64,000 nucleotides of DNA from positions 1-64,000 of the forward strand of contig JAHAJA010000010.1 of assembly GCA_018372435.1 (NCBI GenBank), read 5' to 3'. Positions 35,281 through 44,341 of this stretch are shown here, piece by piece (the first letter of the stretch is position 1; each line of letters opens with the position of its first letter). The notes beneath the pieces were generated by a model. That model did no database searches, was not told the DNA's origin, and saw nothing but the letters and a program-made list of their open reading frames with translations. Source of the DNA: Clostridiales bacterium. GTDB taxonomy: Bacteria > Bacillota > Clostridia > Lachnospirales > Lachnospiraceae. A program made the position numbers and the translations under genes.

Positions 35281-36044
35281 ATTCTTCTCCCCTTCCTCCC
35301 GTGATACCATAGTGATGTACACCAATACATAACAACAAGAAGTGTTAATCCTAAACTACACAAAGTAATAAATTGTGGATTATTAGAATCACCTTTCATA
35401 AGATTCGAATAAGCCAGTATAAAAAACGGTATCATCATACAAAAAAAGAAATCCTTTCTTTCCTGCATATGCTGTCTCCATGAATCTGTCATAATCAACG
35501 CAATTACAATAAGTACACACAATACACAAATCATTCTAGGTGCATTGGTAACAGGATAAAGGCTCCTTAAAAGCCTTGATTTAGCCATTGAATTGGCTAT
35601 CACGTTAGGTTCTAACATACTCATGGGTAATATTAGTCGATATAGACAAGCTCCAATTATAATAATGAAGAATTCATACATCCAAAGACTACATACAATA
35701 ACAATATGAAATATATATTGCAATACTAATTGTATAGAAAATGGAATTGGCACATGATATAACTCCCGATCTACTTTTTGATAACTACCCATAATTAATG
35801 ATCCCACTACTATAACTAGAAGAAATATAAAACCAATTTTACTCCGTTCTAATATTTCAAAATAAAAATACGGAATACCACTTAATCCACCAGTGGTATT
35901 TCCCCGATTTCTAACACTTAGTAGCTTCCATATAATAATTCCGAACTGGCTAACAGCAAGTGTAATAAACAGGGACACAAGCAAACTCTTATGTATCCGC
36001 ATCTGTAACGTAAGAAAAGATATGTATCGTTTTGCTCTCGTCAT
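35277..36044 (-). CDS. ABC-type transporter membrane subunit
   Basis: 255 residues, about six hydrophobic helices. First gene of the operon, with GGGAGGAAG seven bases before the ATG. The fold resembles ABC-2 type permeases that pair with YtrB/EcsA ATPases. Operons of this type usually begin with a GntR (YtrA) regulator; none is present here. Confidence 0.8.
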   Translation of the reverse strand: MTRAKRYISFLTLQMRIHKSLLVSLFITLAVSQFGIIIWKLLSVRNRGNTTGGLSGIPYFYFEILERSKIGFIFLLVIVVGSLIMGSYQKVDRELYHVPIPFSIQLVLQYIFHIVIVCSLWMYEFFIIIIGACLYRLILPMSMLEPNVIANSMAKSRLLRSLYPVTNAPRMICVLCVLIVIALIMTDSWRQHMQERKDFFFCMMIPFFILAYSNLMKGDSNNPQFITLCSLGLTLLVVMYWCTSLWYHGRKGRRI

Positions 36045-36212
36045 AATCTAACTTCCTCCCTCTTAGAAGCAATCCAATCCACGAGTCGTGTTGGTTAATA
36101 TGGTTTCAAACTCAGATGCTGACCAATCTGTGAAACAATAGTTATATGAAACGCTTTATTACTGTATTATATTACCAGCACAGTTTCTAGTCAACATTTC
36201 ACTTTACATAAA

Positions 36213-36252
36213 ATGCCAGTAGAAGCAACATCTACAGTTACTCTACTGGCAT
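36213..36252. terminator. Terminator of the AIM24 gene
   Basis: Perfect 11-base arms (36213-36223 and 36242-36252). On the minus strand TTTTATG follows. It separates the AIM24 gene from the ABC operon promoter. The remainder of 36045-36336 holds only the ABC operon leader. Confidence 0.75.
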
Positions 36253-36336
36253 ATCATTTATTTTTTCTATTCATATCCTTAAAATACGATTGACATCTCT
36301 AGAATTAAACTTCTTTATAATTTTTATTAGGAGCTT

Positions 36337-37014
36337 TTATGAAGATGGCATAAATCCTCTTAATGATGCAGCTACATTGCTAATTGGCATTGTCTGTAAG
36401 ATTACTCTTCCCGGACCTGTTACAACCGTGTTGAAGATTCCTTCTCCTCCGAATATCATATTCTTTACTCCTGGAACTGTCTGAATATCCATCGAACAAG
36501 TTGCATCCATTGCAGCTAAGTATCCTGTATCAATGACAATTGATTGTCCTGCTCCTAAATTATATTCTACCATATGACCGTCCATCTCGATGAAAGCTTT
36601 CCCTCTACCAGACAAACGTTGCATAATAAAACCTTCTCCACCAAAGAAACCAGCACCTAATTTCTTACGAAAATGTACTGATAATTCTACACTAGCTTCC
36701 GATGCAAGAAAAGCAGACTTTTGAACAATAATATCTCTACCCGGTTCTAGATCAAATACACGGATGGAACCTGGAAAACTGGATGCGAAAGCAATCATTC
36801 CTGATCCGCCTTGTGCAGTGTATATGTTTTGGAACAATGCTTCTCCTGCGAACATTCTTCCTAATGCTTTTCCAACACCTCCATTTGATGTTGTCTCCAT
36901 CTTCATGTTAGGAGACATCCAAGCCATTGAGCCTCTTTCCGTAATCATTCTCTCTCCTGGATCTAAATGACAGATTACTACAGGTAGAGAATCTCCTTGT
37001 AATTCATATTGCAT
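36337..37014 (-). CDS. AIM24/TIGR00266 family protein
   Basis: 225 residues, a glycine-rich double-stranded beta-helix protein. Repeated GGEGFIMQRLSG and FGGEGIFNTVVTGPG stretches are hallmarks of TIGR00266/AIM24 proteins, which are widespread and functionally unassigned in bacteria. Monocistronic between a terminator and its own upstream region. Confidence 0.9.
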   Translation of the reverse strand: MQYELQGDSLPVVICHLDPGERMITERGSMAWMSPNMKMETTSNGGVGKALGRMFAGEALFQNIYTAQGGSGMIAFASSFPGSIRVFDLEPGRDIIVQKSAFLASEASVELSVHFRKKLGAGFFGGEGFIMQRLSGRGKAFIEMDGHMVEYNLGAGQSIVIDTGYLAAMDATCSMDIQTVPGVKNMIFGGEGIFNTVVTGPGRVILQTMPISNVAASLRGFMPSS

Positions 37015-37231
37015 ATACTTCCTCCTCTTCTTGTTTAATTCTATCTGGGTTCTACAGCACCACTTCTTTGCTATTAGAAGTAGATATTGTTATTATATAA
37101 TGCCGTTTACCGAATAACAAGTTGATTGTACGAAAAGATATCATACAGTAAGTCAGTAAGCAAACTCTACTCCGTGGTAACAAGTATCTATTTTGAATCA
37201 TAGGATAAATAAAAAGAGAAAAAGTGGTGCT

Positions 37232-37588
37232 ATGTTAACCGAGAGATATGTTGTTACTGTATTAGGTATTAATACTCAATATTATACAGATGAATTTATT
37301 GCATATTTGTGGGAAGAAAGTGCAAACGATGAGTATAACAAAAGCTCTATATATGTAACTGCTCTAATAGATGTCAGAACATTGGTGTGTGGAACGATTA
37401 GAGGATGTAACTTAGGCGATACTGCATATGTCATATCCTGTGTAAGAAGTCCAATTGATGTTCCTAATAAAGATGATTACTGGAATGCATTTAGACGTAT
37501 CATTATTTCCATCAGGAAAAAATTGGATAATCCAGCTATGTCAGTTACTATTCAAAATGCAGACTATTACTTCTTTATTAAAGAATAA
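37232..37588 (+). CDS. Hypothetical protein, 118 residues
   Basis: Start placed at the ATG at 37232; an in-frame TTG at 37193 is less likely. The ribosome site is weak (GTGGTG). The product is a mixed alpha/beta soluble protein with YVVTVLGINTQYYTDEFIAY near its start and NADYYFFIKE at its end. No family recognised. A terminator follows directly. Confidence 0.6.
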   Translation: MLTERYVVTVLGINTQYYTDEFIAYLWEESANDEYNKSSIYVTALIDVRTLVCGTIRGCNLGDTAYVISCVRSPIDVPNKDDYWNAFRRIIISIRKKLDNPAMSVTIQNADYYFFIKE

Positions 37589-37628
37589 TGATAACGAGTA
37601 GGGGTTCCACTTGTGTCAGACTATAGAC

Positions 37629-37662
37629 AGTTCGGGGATTACATAATCCTCGAACTATTTTA
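37629..37662 (+). terminator. Terminator after the 118-residue gene
   Basis: Twelve-base arms (37629-37640 and 37645-37656) with one G-U pair and a four-base loop, followed by ATTTTA. Confidence 0.75.
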
Positions 37663-37813
37663 GTACATATGGTTATTAATATATTTCGAGCATAAGATTA
37701 ATTACCTTAGTTTTTTTCTTAGTTTCGGGACCAGAATCAATTGGTCCGCATAACTTACTTATTCCTACGCATACTATTTTTAGAAAATAATTTATTAAAA
37801 GAGGTGTATTGAT

Positions 37814-37975
37814 ATGTCATACGTAGATCCCAAATTGCAACATCAATTTGAAACATTGTCCATCGATTTAAAGAATGCTATTCTAGAACGAAATGTGCAG
37901 ATTTATGAAATAACTGACTTAATTCAAGTACTTGAAGATATTACAAAAGAGGATAAAGCGAATACCTTAACTTAA
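37814..37975 (+). CDS. Small conserved-type hypothetical protein, 53 residues
   Basis: GAGGTG precedes the ATG by nine bases. The product is helical and acidic: YVDPKLQHQFETLSIDLKN then LIQVLEDITKED. It reads like the small ~60-residue proteins common in Lachnospiraceae genomes, but this is from memory. No function assigned. Own short transcription unit between a terminator and a large hairpin. Confidence 0.65.
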   Translation: MSYVDPKLQHQFETLSIDLKNAILERNVQIYEITDLIQVLEDITKEDKANTLT

Positions 37976-38058
37976 TTCCCCACTTCTAACAGATCGACCT
38001 CTGTATCACTTACTTTATTAATTCTAAGATTCCCATATCCACGTTTTGGAACAAAACA

Positions 38059-38096
38059 ACTATTGCAATAGTATATTGTCATACTATCGCAATAGT
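38059..38096 (-). terminator. Large hairpin terminating the Rieske oxidoreductase gene
   Basis: Sixteen-base arms (38059-38074 and 38081-38096) with one mismatch and a six-base loop. On the minus strand a T-rich tract (TTGTTTTGTT) follows. It lies 16 bases beyond the oxidoreductase stop. The same structure could also end the small plus-strand gene. Confidence 0.75.
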
Positions 38097-38112
38097 CTAG
38101 AGTTGTTAGCAG

Positions 38113-39411
38113 TTAAACCTTTGCATTGTGTTTCGCAGGGTTATCAATCAACTGACCCTTATTATCAAACCGCGACCCATGACAAGGACAATCCCAAGTA
38201 CGCTCAATCTTATTCCACTTTAATGCACACCCCATATGCGGGCAGCGTTTCATGGTTGGTGTTAATAGATTGCTTACAGCTTCAACACCATTCATGAAAA
38301 GTTGTGATTTTAGCATACTTCGATGTGGTGAATAGACCTGCCGCCACTCGTTATCCTTACCCTTAACCATATCACTTAAAATCATAGCCGCAACCATAGA
38401 AGAGGTCATTCCCCATTTAATAAAACCAGTCGCAACATACATATGAGGTGTTTGTTTGGAGTAATGCCCGATATAAGGAACTCCATCAAGGCTCATACAA
38501 TCCTGTGTTGCCCAAGCATACTTTTCTGTTGCTTTAGGATAATTCTTTTTCGCAAACTCTCTAAGTTCTTGCCAGTTACCACCTGACTTGCCAGTACGAT
38601 GATCCCCTCCTCCAATTAATAATAAATCCTCATAATTACGAAAAGACATTCCCTTTTGGGCCTCATCTACATACATTCCATTAACCTCTGGTGCATTTTC
38701 AAGTGCAATTACATAGGAACGATGTTGATACATCTTCAAAAAGTAACTTCCGTGCTTATTAATTAACGGAAAATGTGTAGCAACGATAATTTTATTGGCC
38801 GTTATCTTAACATCATCCGCTATTGCTGTATGATCTTTAATATCGCGTATAAATGTATTCTCATAAATTTTAAGCCCTTTCGCAATCTCTGATAGGAATA
38901 AAAGAGGATTAAATTGTGCTTGATTTCCGACTTTAATTGCACCTTTGGTTTCAAATGGTAAGGGTAATTTATCAACTAATTCTGCCTTTAAACCGAGAAC
39001 ATTCACAGCTTTAACTTCATCTTCCAATTGTTTTCTATCTGAAAGGGAATACGTATACGCATCCTTTTGCTCAAAATCACACTTTATATTCTGGCAGAGC
39101 TCACGGTACTTTGCTAATGCCTCCTCATTTGACTGAAGATACATCTTAGCTTTTTCTATCCCTGCATTCTTAATTAATTTATCATAGATTAATCCGTGTT
39201 GCGATGTTATCTTAGCTGTTGTATTTTTGGTTATCCCTTGTCCGATTCTCTCTCCTTCCACTAAGACGTAATCAATGCCTTTTTGTTCTAAAAAGTATGC
39301 ACATAAGATTCCACACATACCACCTCCGACAATTAGTACCTCGGTGTTAATATTTTTACGCAATTGAGGAAATTGTGGCATATTGCTGTGATCTGACCAA
39401 ACTGATTTCAT
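38113..39411 (-). CDS. FAD-dependent oxidoreductase with C-terminal Rieske domain
   Basis: 432 residues from the ATG at 39411; an in-frame GTG six codons upstream overlaps the AAAGGA ribosome site. The N-terminal dinucleotide fold has VGGGMCG (DAO superfamily). The C-terminus carries a Rieske 2Fe-2S motif, CPHMGC then CPCHGS, as in the YhfW/gamma-glutamylputrescine oxidase-like group. Soluble, probably cytoplasmic. The substrate is unknown. Monocistronic. Confidence 0.92.
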   Translation of the reverse strand: MKSVWSDHSNMPQFPQLRKNINTEVLIVGGGMCGILCAYFLEQKGIDYVLVEGERIGQGITKNTTAKITSQHGLIYDKLIKNAGIEKAKMYLQSNEEALAKYRELCQNIKCDFEQKDAYTYSLSDRKQLEDEVKAVNVLGLKAELVDKLPLPFETKGAIKVGNQAQFNPLLFLSEIAKGLKIYENTFIRDIKDHTAIADDVKITANKIIVATHFPLINKHGSYFLKMYQHRSYVIALENAPEVNGMYVDEAQKGMSFRNYEDLLLIGGGDHRTGKSGGNWQELREFAKKNYPKATEKYAWATQDCMSLDGVPYIGHYSKQTPHMYVATGFIKWGMTSSMVAAMILSDMVKGKDNEWRQVYSPHRSMLKSQLFMNGVEAVSNLLTPTMKRCPHMGCALKWNKIERTWDCPCHGSRFDNKGQLIDNPAKHNAKV

Positions 39412-39809
39412 GAATAATTTTCCTTTCACATTATTGATTAAATTAGGTAATTACGAAACTATTCGTAGTGTATAAAGACATATCAATGTGTTTTATGTCT
39501 GTCGTTACAATTCCAGGAAAACTGTAGTACTATATTGATTGAATACAAATTTCAACGCTCTTAACTGACATACCTAGCGTTTTTCACTTAATCTAATCTA
39601 TAATTGATATAAGAGTTATTCATAGTAGTATTACCAATTATAATCAATGCAATGCAAATTCTTTTAACAGAACATTTGTTCTCTTTTTGATATAAATAAA
39701 TTGTATAACTGAACAGAAAGCGGATGCAAGTTTCTCATGATGCCCTCTAGTAACTGTATGATAATCTGCAATTAGGTATTCATTTAGTATATATAACTTC
39801 CAATCATAA
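39412..39809. other. Intergenic region without recognised gene
   Basis: About 400 AT-rich bases between the Rieske gene start and the end of the phosphonate operon. I see no open frame with a ribosome site and no strong terminator for the operon; the Rieske gene promoter must lie here. Confidence 0.5.
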
Positions 39810-41597
39810 TCACATTACACGATACAATTCCTTCAACTCTTCCTCCGAAAAATTAACTGGATTATTCTTGAGTCTATCCATATTGATCTCATTAACCAAT
39901 TCGATAATCTCGTTTTCATTAATACTAACCTTAGGTAAGGCAAATTCCGTTATGATTCCTTTTACAACTTCTATACTTTCTTCAATATCTATTGTATTAA
40001 AAACCATAGCAAGGCTTTTTAGTATATGTTCTACGTCCATGTTATCTTTTGATTTTTGATTCATTCTCTCCCATATTGGTATAATGCATAGAGCCACCGC
40101 ATGACCGTGACTAATTCCATAATTACTGGTTAACTTATAGCTCATTGCATGAGCAGCTGTGGTACGTGCTATATTAATTGCTTTTCCGCTATAATTAGAA
40201 GCCCTAAGCATATCTTTAAGTGCTACTTCATCATTACCGTAATACGCTTTATAAGACTTCAAAATAAGTTTTATGCATTGTTCTGAGTAACGTCTACTTT
40301 CATCTGTTGCTTTCTTTGACCAATAAGTCTCTATCCCTTGACATAGAGAATCTAGTACTGTTGATTGTTTGTGATACGTAGGTATTGATTTTAGTAAATT
40401 AGGATCTAGTATCGCCACATCTGGTAAGATAGAGCCATGATCTACGGACCATTTAATTCCCTCCTTATATATTACCGCAATCTGCGTAGACTCACTCCCT
40501 GTTCCAGCCGATGTAGGAATTGTTACATGTTTTATCGTATTGTATCGAAATTCTTTTTCAATATTATCTGACAGATTATCTAAAGACGAAAAAAGTTTAA
40601 TACATTTTGCAACATCCATTGTACTACCTCCACCAATGGATATTAATAGATTACAATTAAGTTCTTTTTGCAATCTTACCCCATTAAGCACCTCTTCATA
40701 CTTAGGATTTGAGTTAAACTCTGAAAAAAACGCAAACTTTTTTGATATGGATGATAAATCTTTTTCTACCTTATCTCTCAAACTTTTTCCAACAACCACT
40801 AAGATAGTATGACTTTCTGACGTTACCAATACCTTCTCTAAAGAATTGATATAATTATCAGATTCCATAATATCTTGTTCCCTATAATCAAAGTTCTTAA
40901 TTTCTTCCGATACTCGGTTGTAATCCATTTCATTGTCTATTTCATCAATATAATCCTCTTTATAGGACATAGCTACTATATTCAACTGATCACTAATCCC
41001 ATTGAGTGCATCTTCAGCATACACATCTTTAATCTCTTTATTAACAAAATTAGAAACCTCGCTCTGCCAGGCATTCATCTGTCGCCTATCTAATTTATAC
41101 AAAGGCTGAAATGCGAAACATTCTGTATCAGATAAATCTACCGAAACTTCTTTTAATTTTCCCTGTTCAAGCCTACATTTGAAATCCTTTTCTGGTAGTT
41201 CCTTTTCTTCGTTATATAAACAAATGGAAGGATTCTCGTCTGTAAGAACCTTATGAATTAATTTCTTATTAAACACCAAATCCCCATGAAGTAATAATAC
41301 ATCCTCGGTTACTTGTTTTATGTTATTCATTGATACGATATAATTTGTATTGAGATACTCTTTATTTGGTACAAATTCAAATGTTAAGTTATTATACTTT
41401 TTACTCATATCAATTAACTGTTCCTCAAAAGGGCCTGTGGTAATAATAAATTCTCGTATCCCACACTCACTAAGTATTCTAATTTGTCTTTCAAAAATTG
41501 TTTCTCCATTATATAGTGTAAGCATGCATTTGGGTTTCTTTTTTGATAACTCTCCCATACGGCTACCTAAACCAGAATTAAAAATAATAGCTTTCAT
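39810..41597 (-). CDS. Cytidylyltransferase-like/phosphonoacetaldehyde reductase-like fusion
   Basis: 595-residue two-domain enzyme. Residues about 1-235 are a nucleotidyltransferase: FNSGLGSRM (6-14), KPKCML (21-26), HGDLVFN (104-110) and YAEDA (193-197). Residues about 250-595 are an iron-alcohol-dehydrogenase-like reductase: GGGST (322-326), PTSAGTGSES (361-370), Asp416, His483 and the GISHGHA pair (His497, His499). The usual metal ligand after Asp416 is Gln420 (LCQ). Closest in concept are phosphonoacetaldehyde reductases and the CMP-phosphonate transferase PntC, which in Treponema is fused to a transaminase. Here the fusion predicts 2-hydroxyethylphosphonate made and activated as a CMP ester. 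Six bases after the decarboxylase gene. Confidence 0.85.
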   Translation of the reverse strand: MKAIIFNSGLGSRMGELSKKKPKCMLTLYNGETIFERQIRILSECGIREFIITTGPFEEQLIDMSKKYNNLTFEFVPNKEYLNTNYIVSMNNIKQVTEDVLLLHGDLVFNKKLIHKVLTDENPSICLYNEEKELPEKDFKCRLEQGKLKEVSVDLSDTECFAFQPLYKLDRRQMNAWQSEVSNFVNKEIKDVYAEDALNGISDQLNIVAMSYKEDYIDEIDNEMDYNRVSEEIKNFDYREQDIMESDNYINSLEKVLVTSESHTILVVVGKSLRDKVEKDLSSISKKFAFFSEFNSNPKYEEVLNGVRLQKELNCNLLISIGGGSTMDVAKCIKLFSSLDNLSDNIEKEFRYNTIKHVTIPTSAGTGSESTQIAVIYKEGIKWSVDHGSILPDVAILDPNLLKSIPTYHKQSTVLDSLCQGIETYWSKKATDESRRYSEQCIKLILKSYKAYYGNDEVALKDMLRASNYSGKAINIARTTAAHAMSYKLTSNYGISHGHAVALCIIPIWERMNQKSKDNMDVEHILKSLAMVFNTIDIEESIEVVKGIITEFALPKVSINENEIIELVNEINMDRLKNNPVNFSEEELKELYRVM

Positions 41598-41603
41598 TAG
41601 TGA

Positions 41604-42719
41604 TTAAACTCCTCTTAATTTTAGTGTAAAACTCTCTTTGTTTTCAATTGGTGTCGTGGTCGGTCTCCCAAGATCATTTCTAGACCTATCATTGGTACAG
41701 ATAACCATGGCTAACTTTTCTCTACTTGTTAAACACTTTATATTCTCAACTAAATCTTTCCTACTCTTTATCTCGAAAACCTTGTTGAAGCCTAATCCAA
41801 TTAGTATTTGTTTCACATCTATCTCAAATCCGATAGTCTCTTGCCCACCAACCGATTCATGGCAACCATTATTAATTAGTATGTACTTAAAATTTGCATT
41901 GGCATTCTGTACTGCAACACCAAGTCCACCCATATGCATGATAAATGCACCATCTCCGTCGATGCATATAACATTCTTTTCACTAAACAAGCTAATTCCA
42001 AGTGCTAAGGAGGAAGCGTGTCCCATAGACCCCACTGTAAGAAAATCGTTGCTATGTCCCATATTGTATTTTTCTCTTAATCCGAATAATTCTCTAGAAG
42101 TCTTACCTGTAGTAGCTATTATAAAATCATCATCTGTTATATTCGTTATTATGTTTTCTAACACGGCTTCTCTACTTAATTCCAAATCACTATCTTCTTT
42201 TGAATCGAATCTATACTCACTAAAGGTATCTCTTCTAATTACAAGCGCTATAGGTTTATGCGCTCGTTTCATATACTCATAGCAATACGCAATGTTTTCT
42301 TTATAGTTATCATCTTCTATACAATACTCGATTCCCAACGCCTCTAATAATGGTAACGTTACTTTCCCTTGTTTTACATGTTGGGGTTCATCCTGCACAC
42401 CTGGTTCCCCTCTCAAACCTATAATCAATAACATGGGAATCCGATATACCTCTTCATCTGCTAAGGAAAGTAATGGGTTAATGGCATTCCCTATTCCTGA
42501 GTTTTGCATATATACCACACCAAACTTACCAGTTGCAATATGATAGCCACTGGCTAAAGCAATGGCATTTCCTTCATTGGCGGCTATGATATTTCGATCT
42601 GTTGACGTATTCTCTTTGACACAAGAACAGAATTCTTTTAATAAGGAATCTGGTACTCCGGTATAGAAATCAAGTTGATGCTCTATTAAACAATCATAAA
42701 ATTCCTTTGGATTAATCAT
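41604..42719 (-). CDS. Phosphonopyruvate decarboxylase
   Basis: TPP enzyme of 371 residues converting phosphonopyruvate to phosphonoacetaldehyde, the step that pulls phosphonate synthesis forward. FYTGVPDSLLKEF is the family N-terminal signature; Glu49 (NEGNA) activates TPP; GDGAF (255-259) to NN (283-284) is the TPP-binding motif. Start chosen at 42719 (GGGGGT upstream), leaving five bases after PEP mutase; an in-frame upstream ATG at 42767 would overlap it. Sulfopyruvate decarboxylase is the relative to exclude; PEP mutase next door decides for phosphonopyruvate. Confidence 0.92.
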   Translation of the reverse strand: MINPKEFYDCLIEHQLDFYTGVPDSLLKEFCSCVKENTSTDRNIIAANEGNAIALASGYHIATGKFGVVYMQNSGIGNAINPLLSLADEEVYRIPMLLIIGLRGEPGVQDEPQHVKQGKVTLPLLEALGIEYCIEDDNYKENIAYCYEYMKRAHKPIALVIRRDTFSEYRFDSKEDSDLELSREAVLENIITNITDDDFIIATTGKTSRELFGLREKYNMGHSNDFLTVGSMGHASSLALGISLFSEKNVICIDGDGAFIMHMGGLGVAVQNANANFKYILINNGCHESVGGQETIGFEIDVKQILIGLGFNKVFEIKSRKDLVENIKCLTSREKLAMVICTNDRSRNDLGRPTTTPIENKESFTLKLRGV

Positions 42720-42724
42720 ATATA

Positions 42725-43603
42725 TTACCCCCGAATTACTTGCAATATTTCTTCCATTGATAAGCAATACTCATTACTTGCTTCCTCGCAACATTCATCT
42801 TCTAATATCTTTTCTGCTGTTCTTATCATCGCAGGATATGCACTTCTCAGTAAATGATTTGCGTAAATAATTACATTAGCTCCCAACTCACTTAACTGCG
42901 TTTCCGTAAACTTTGAATATGTAGTTGGTACTACGATTACAATTACATCTGGATAGTCTTTCTTAAACCTTGTAAGAAACGAAGTAATTTCCTCCCCATC
43001 ACTTTTATAGCTATGAATCATTATTCCGTCTGCTCCTGCATCAACATAAGTTTTTGCTCTGTCAAGTGCCTCTTCCACACTTTTATCTGCGATAAAACTC
43101 TCTATACGGGCAAATATTAAAAATTCCTGTGTTTGCAAAACTTCTTTTCCTCTTGTTATTTTATTTGCAAAAACTAGTTTATCTTCTAATATTTGTTCTA
43201 TATCATTTCCTAATAGAGAATTCTGCTTTAACCCTTTTTTATCTTCTATAATTACCGCTGATACACCCATTCTCTCTAAGGTTCTAACGTGATGAACAAA
43301 ATGCTCTACATGACCACCCGTATCCCCATCTACAATGATTGCTTTCGATGTGACTTCTAGTATCTCTTCAATAGTTTTGACTCTACTTGAAAAATCTACG
43401 ACTTCATTGTCTGGTTTGCCCTTTAATATAGAATCACATAAGGAACTGACCCACATGGCATCATATTCTTTACCATTCCTATTCGCTCTTTCTACAATCA
43501 ATCCAGAGAGACCATTTGACGCTTCCATCACTCGAATATATTGCTTTTCATTTAATAAGCTTTTTAATTTACCTCTTCTTATATCCGGTAAATTACCTTG
43601 CAT
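42725..43603 (-). CDS. Phosphoenolpyruvate phosphomutase
   Basis: PEP mutase, 292 residues, forming the C-P bond of phosphonopyruvate. The diagnostic EDKx5NS motif is E120-D121-K122 to N128-S129, which separates PepM from isocitrate lyase and methylisocitrate lyase relatives; DGDTGG at 92-97 is the metal/substrate loop. Start at 43603 has AAGGAGG eight bases upstream. It overlaps the preceding gene by 11 bases and is followed by the decarboxylase, the classic PepM-Ppd pair. Confidence 0.95.
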   Translation of the reverse strand: MQGNLPDIRRGKLKSLLNEKQYIRVMEASNGLSGLIVERANRNGKEYDAMWVSSLCDSILKGKPDNEVVDFSSRVKTIEEILEVTSKAIIVDGDTGGHVEHFVHHVRTLERMGVSAVIIEDKKGLKQNSLLGNDIEQILEDKLVFANKITRGKEVLQTQEFLIFARIESFIADKSVEEALDRAKTYVDAGADGIMIHSYKSDGEEITSFLTRFKKDYPDVIVIVVPTTYSKFTETQLSELGANVIIYANHLLRSAYPAMIRTAEKILEDECCEEASNEYCLSMEEILQVIRG

Positions 43604-44243
43604 GGCTCTTCCCTCCTTTTCTAACCATTCTATATAATAACTTTCCATTTAATATACAAAAAAACTTTATGTTTTTTATAACACCTATTCTGTCCATATA
43701 GTTCTTGTTATCATCTTTGTACTTCCTAATATAATCTTCATAATATAGAAAATTGCTTAATAACTCGTCCATATCCTTGATGGTATATTTATAATACCTT
43801 TTATCCATAGAAACAACTTGTGATAATTCAATTATTTTCGCTATAAAAGACATACAATTATGGGCTTTATATATTCGAAATCCATTAATAATAGGCATAG
43901 TAAGCATAGAATATAGATTAAAGATATATTCTTGATCTTTTTCTATTTTTTTTATATAGGTATTGATTTTTTTTAAGTTTTCCTTCTTTACAGGTAGTTT
44001 GAAAACTTTAACCTTAACCTTTTCATTACTACCAAAGATATAACAATCACGGGTTTCATGCATATACCCCGATTCAAAAGGAGAATAATGTTTCTTTCTA
44101 GAAAACGTAATAAAATCATCTAGTTTTTCATCCTTAGATAACGCGATATGGGTATAATCATATTTGGTTATTTTCCTACCAACCTTTCCTAGACCTGTAA
44201 GTGCTTTAATTAATACGATATATACATATTCCTGCTTTTCCAT
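43593..44243 (-). CDS. Permuted papain-like (YiiX/DUF830-like) protein
   Basis: 216 residues from the ATG at 44243; an ATG four codons upstream (44255) is nearly on top of the ribosome site. His32 in YTHIALS and Cys130 in AHNCMSFIAK occur in the His-then-Cys order of circularly permuted papain-like amidases, which act on lipid or acyl substrates. It lies inside the phosphonate operon just before PEP mutase, after a hairpin leader. A role in cutting or forming an acyl bond of the lipid product is a guess. Confidence 0.6.
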   Translation of the reverse strand: MEKQEYVYIVLIKALTGLGKVGRKITKYDYTHIALSKDEKLDDFITFSRKKHYSPFESGYMHETRDCYIFGSNEKVKVKVFKLPVKKENLKKINTYIKKIEKDQEYIFNLYSMLTMPIINGFRIYKAHNCMSFIAKIIELSQVVSMDKRYYKYTIKDMDELLSNFLYYEDYIRKYKDDNKNYMDRIGVIKNIKFFCILNGKLLYRMVRKGGKSHAR

Positions 44244-44327
44244 ATTAGTCACCATGCCCTTTCATAAGTTTGGCGACTTTGTGCAAGGCAACTTGTTGAC
44301 TTTGGGCACCAAATCGCCGTGTGAAAG
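44244..44327 (-). promoter_or_regulatory. Hairpin leader element, copy C
   Basis: Minus-strand leader starting CTTTCACAC (44327-44319) and ending GAAAGGGCATGG before the start codon. A long stem pairs 44306-44318 with 44272-44284 (13 bases, one G-U, one mismatch). The 5' motif also pairs with GTGTGAAAG at 44359-44367 inside the upstream gene. Shares its 5' motif and 3' end with the leaders at 48858 and 53839. It may control translation within the operon. Confidence 0.55.
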
Positions 44328-44341
44328 ATTTATCCTTCATT

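Noticed and set aside
36062..36152. Minus-strand frame ending in TRGLDCF before the ABC permease as a leader gene
   Set aside because: No ATG, GTG or TTG with a ribosome site; only about 30 codons after an upstream stop.
41638..42282. 214-codon plus-strand open frame opposite phosphonopyruvate decarboxylase
   Set aside because: Antisense shadow of a gene with complete TPP motifs; no ribosome site.
44244..44327. Known riboswitch class (c-di-GMP, preQ1, fluoride, ZTP)
   Set aside because: None of the conserved core sequences of these families can be found in the three leader copies.
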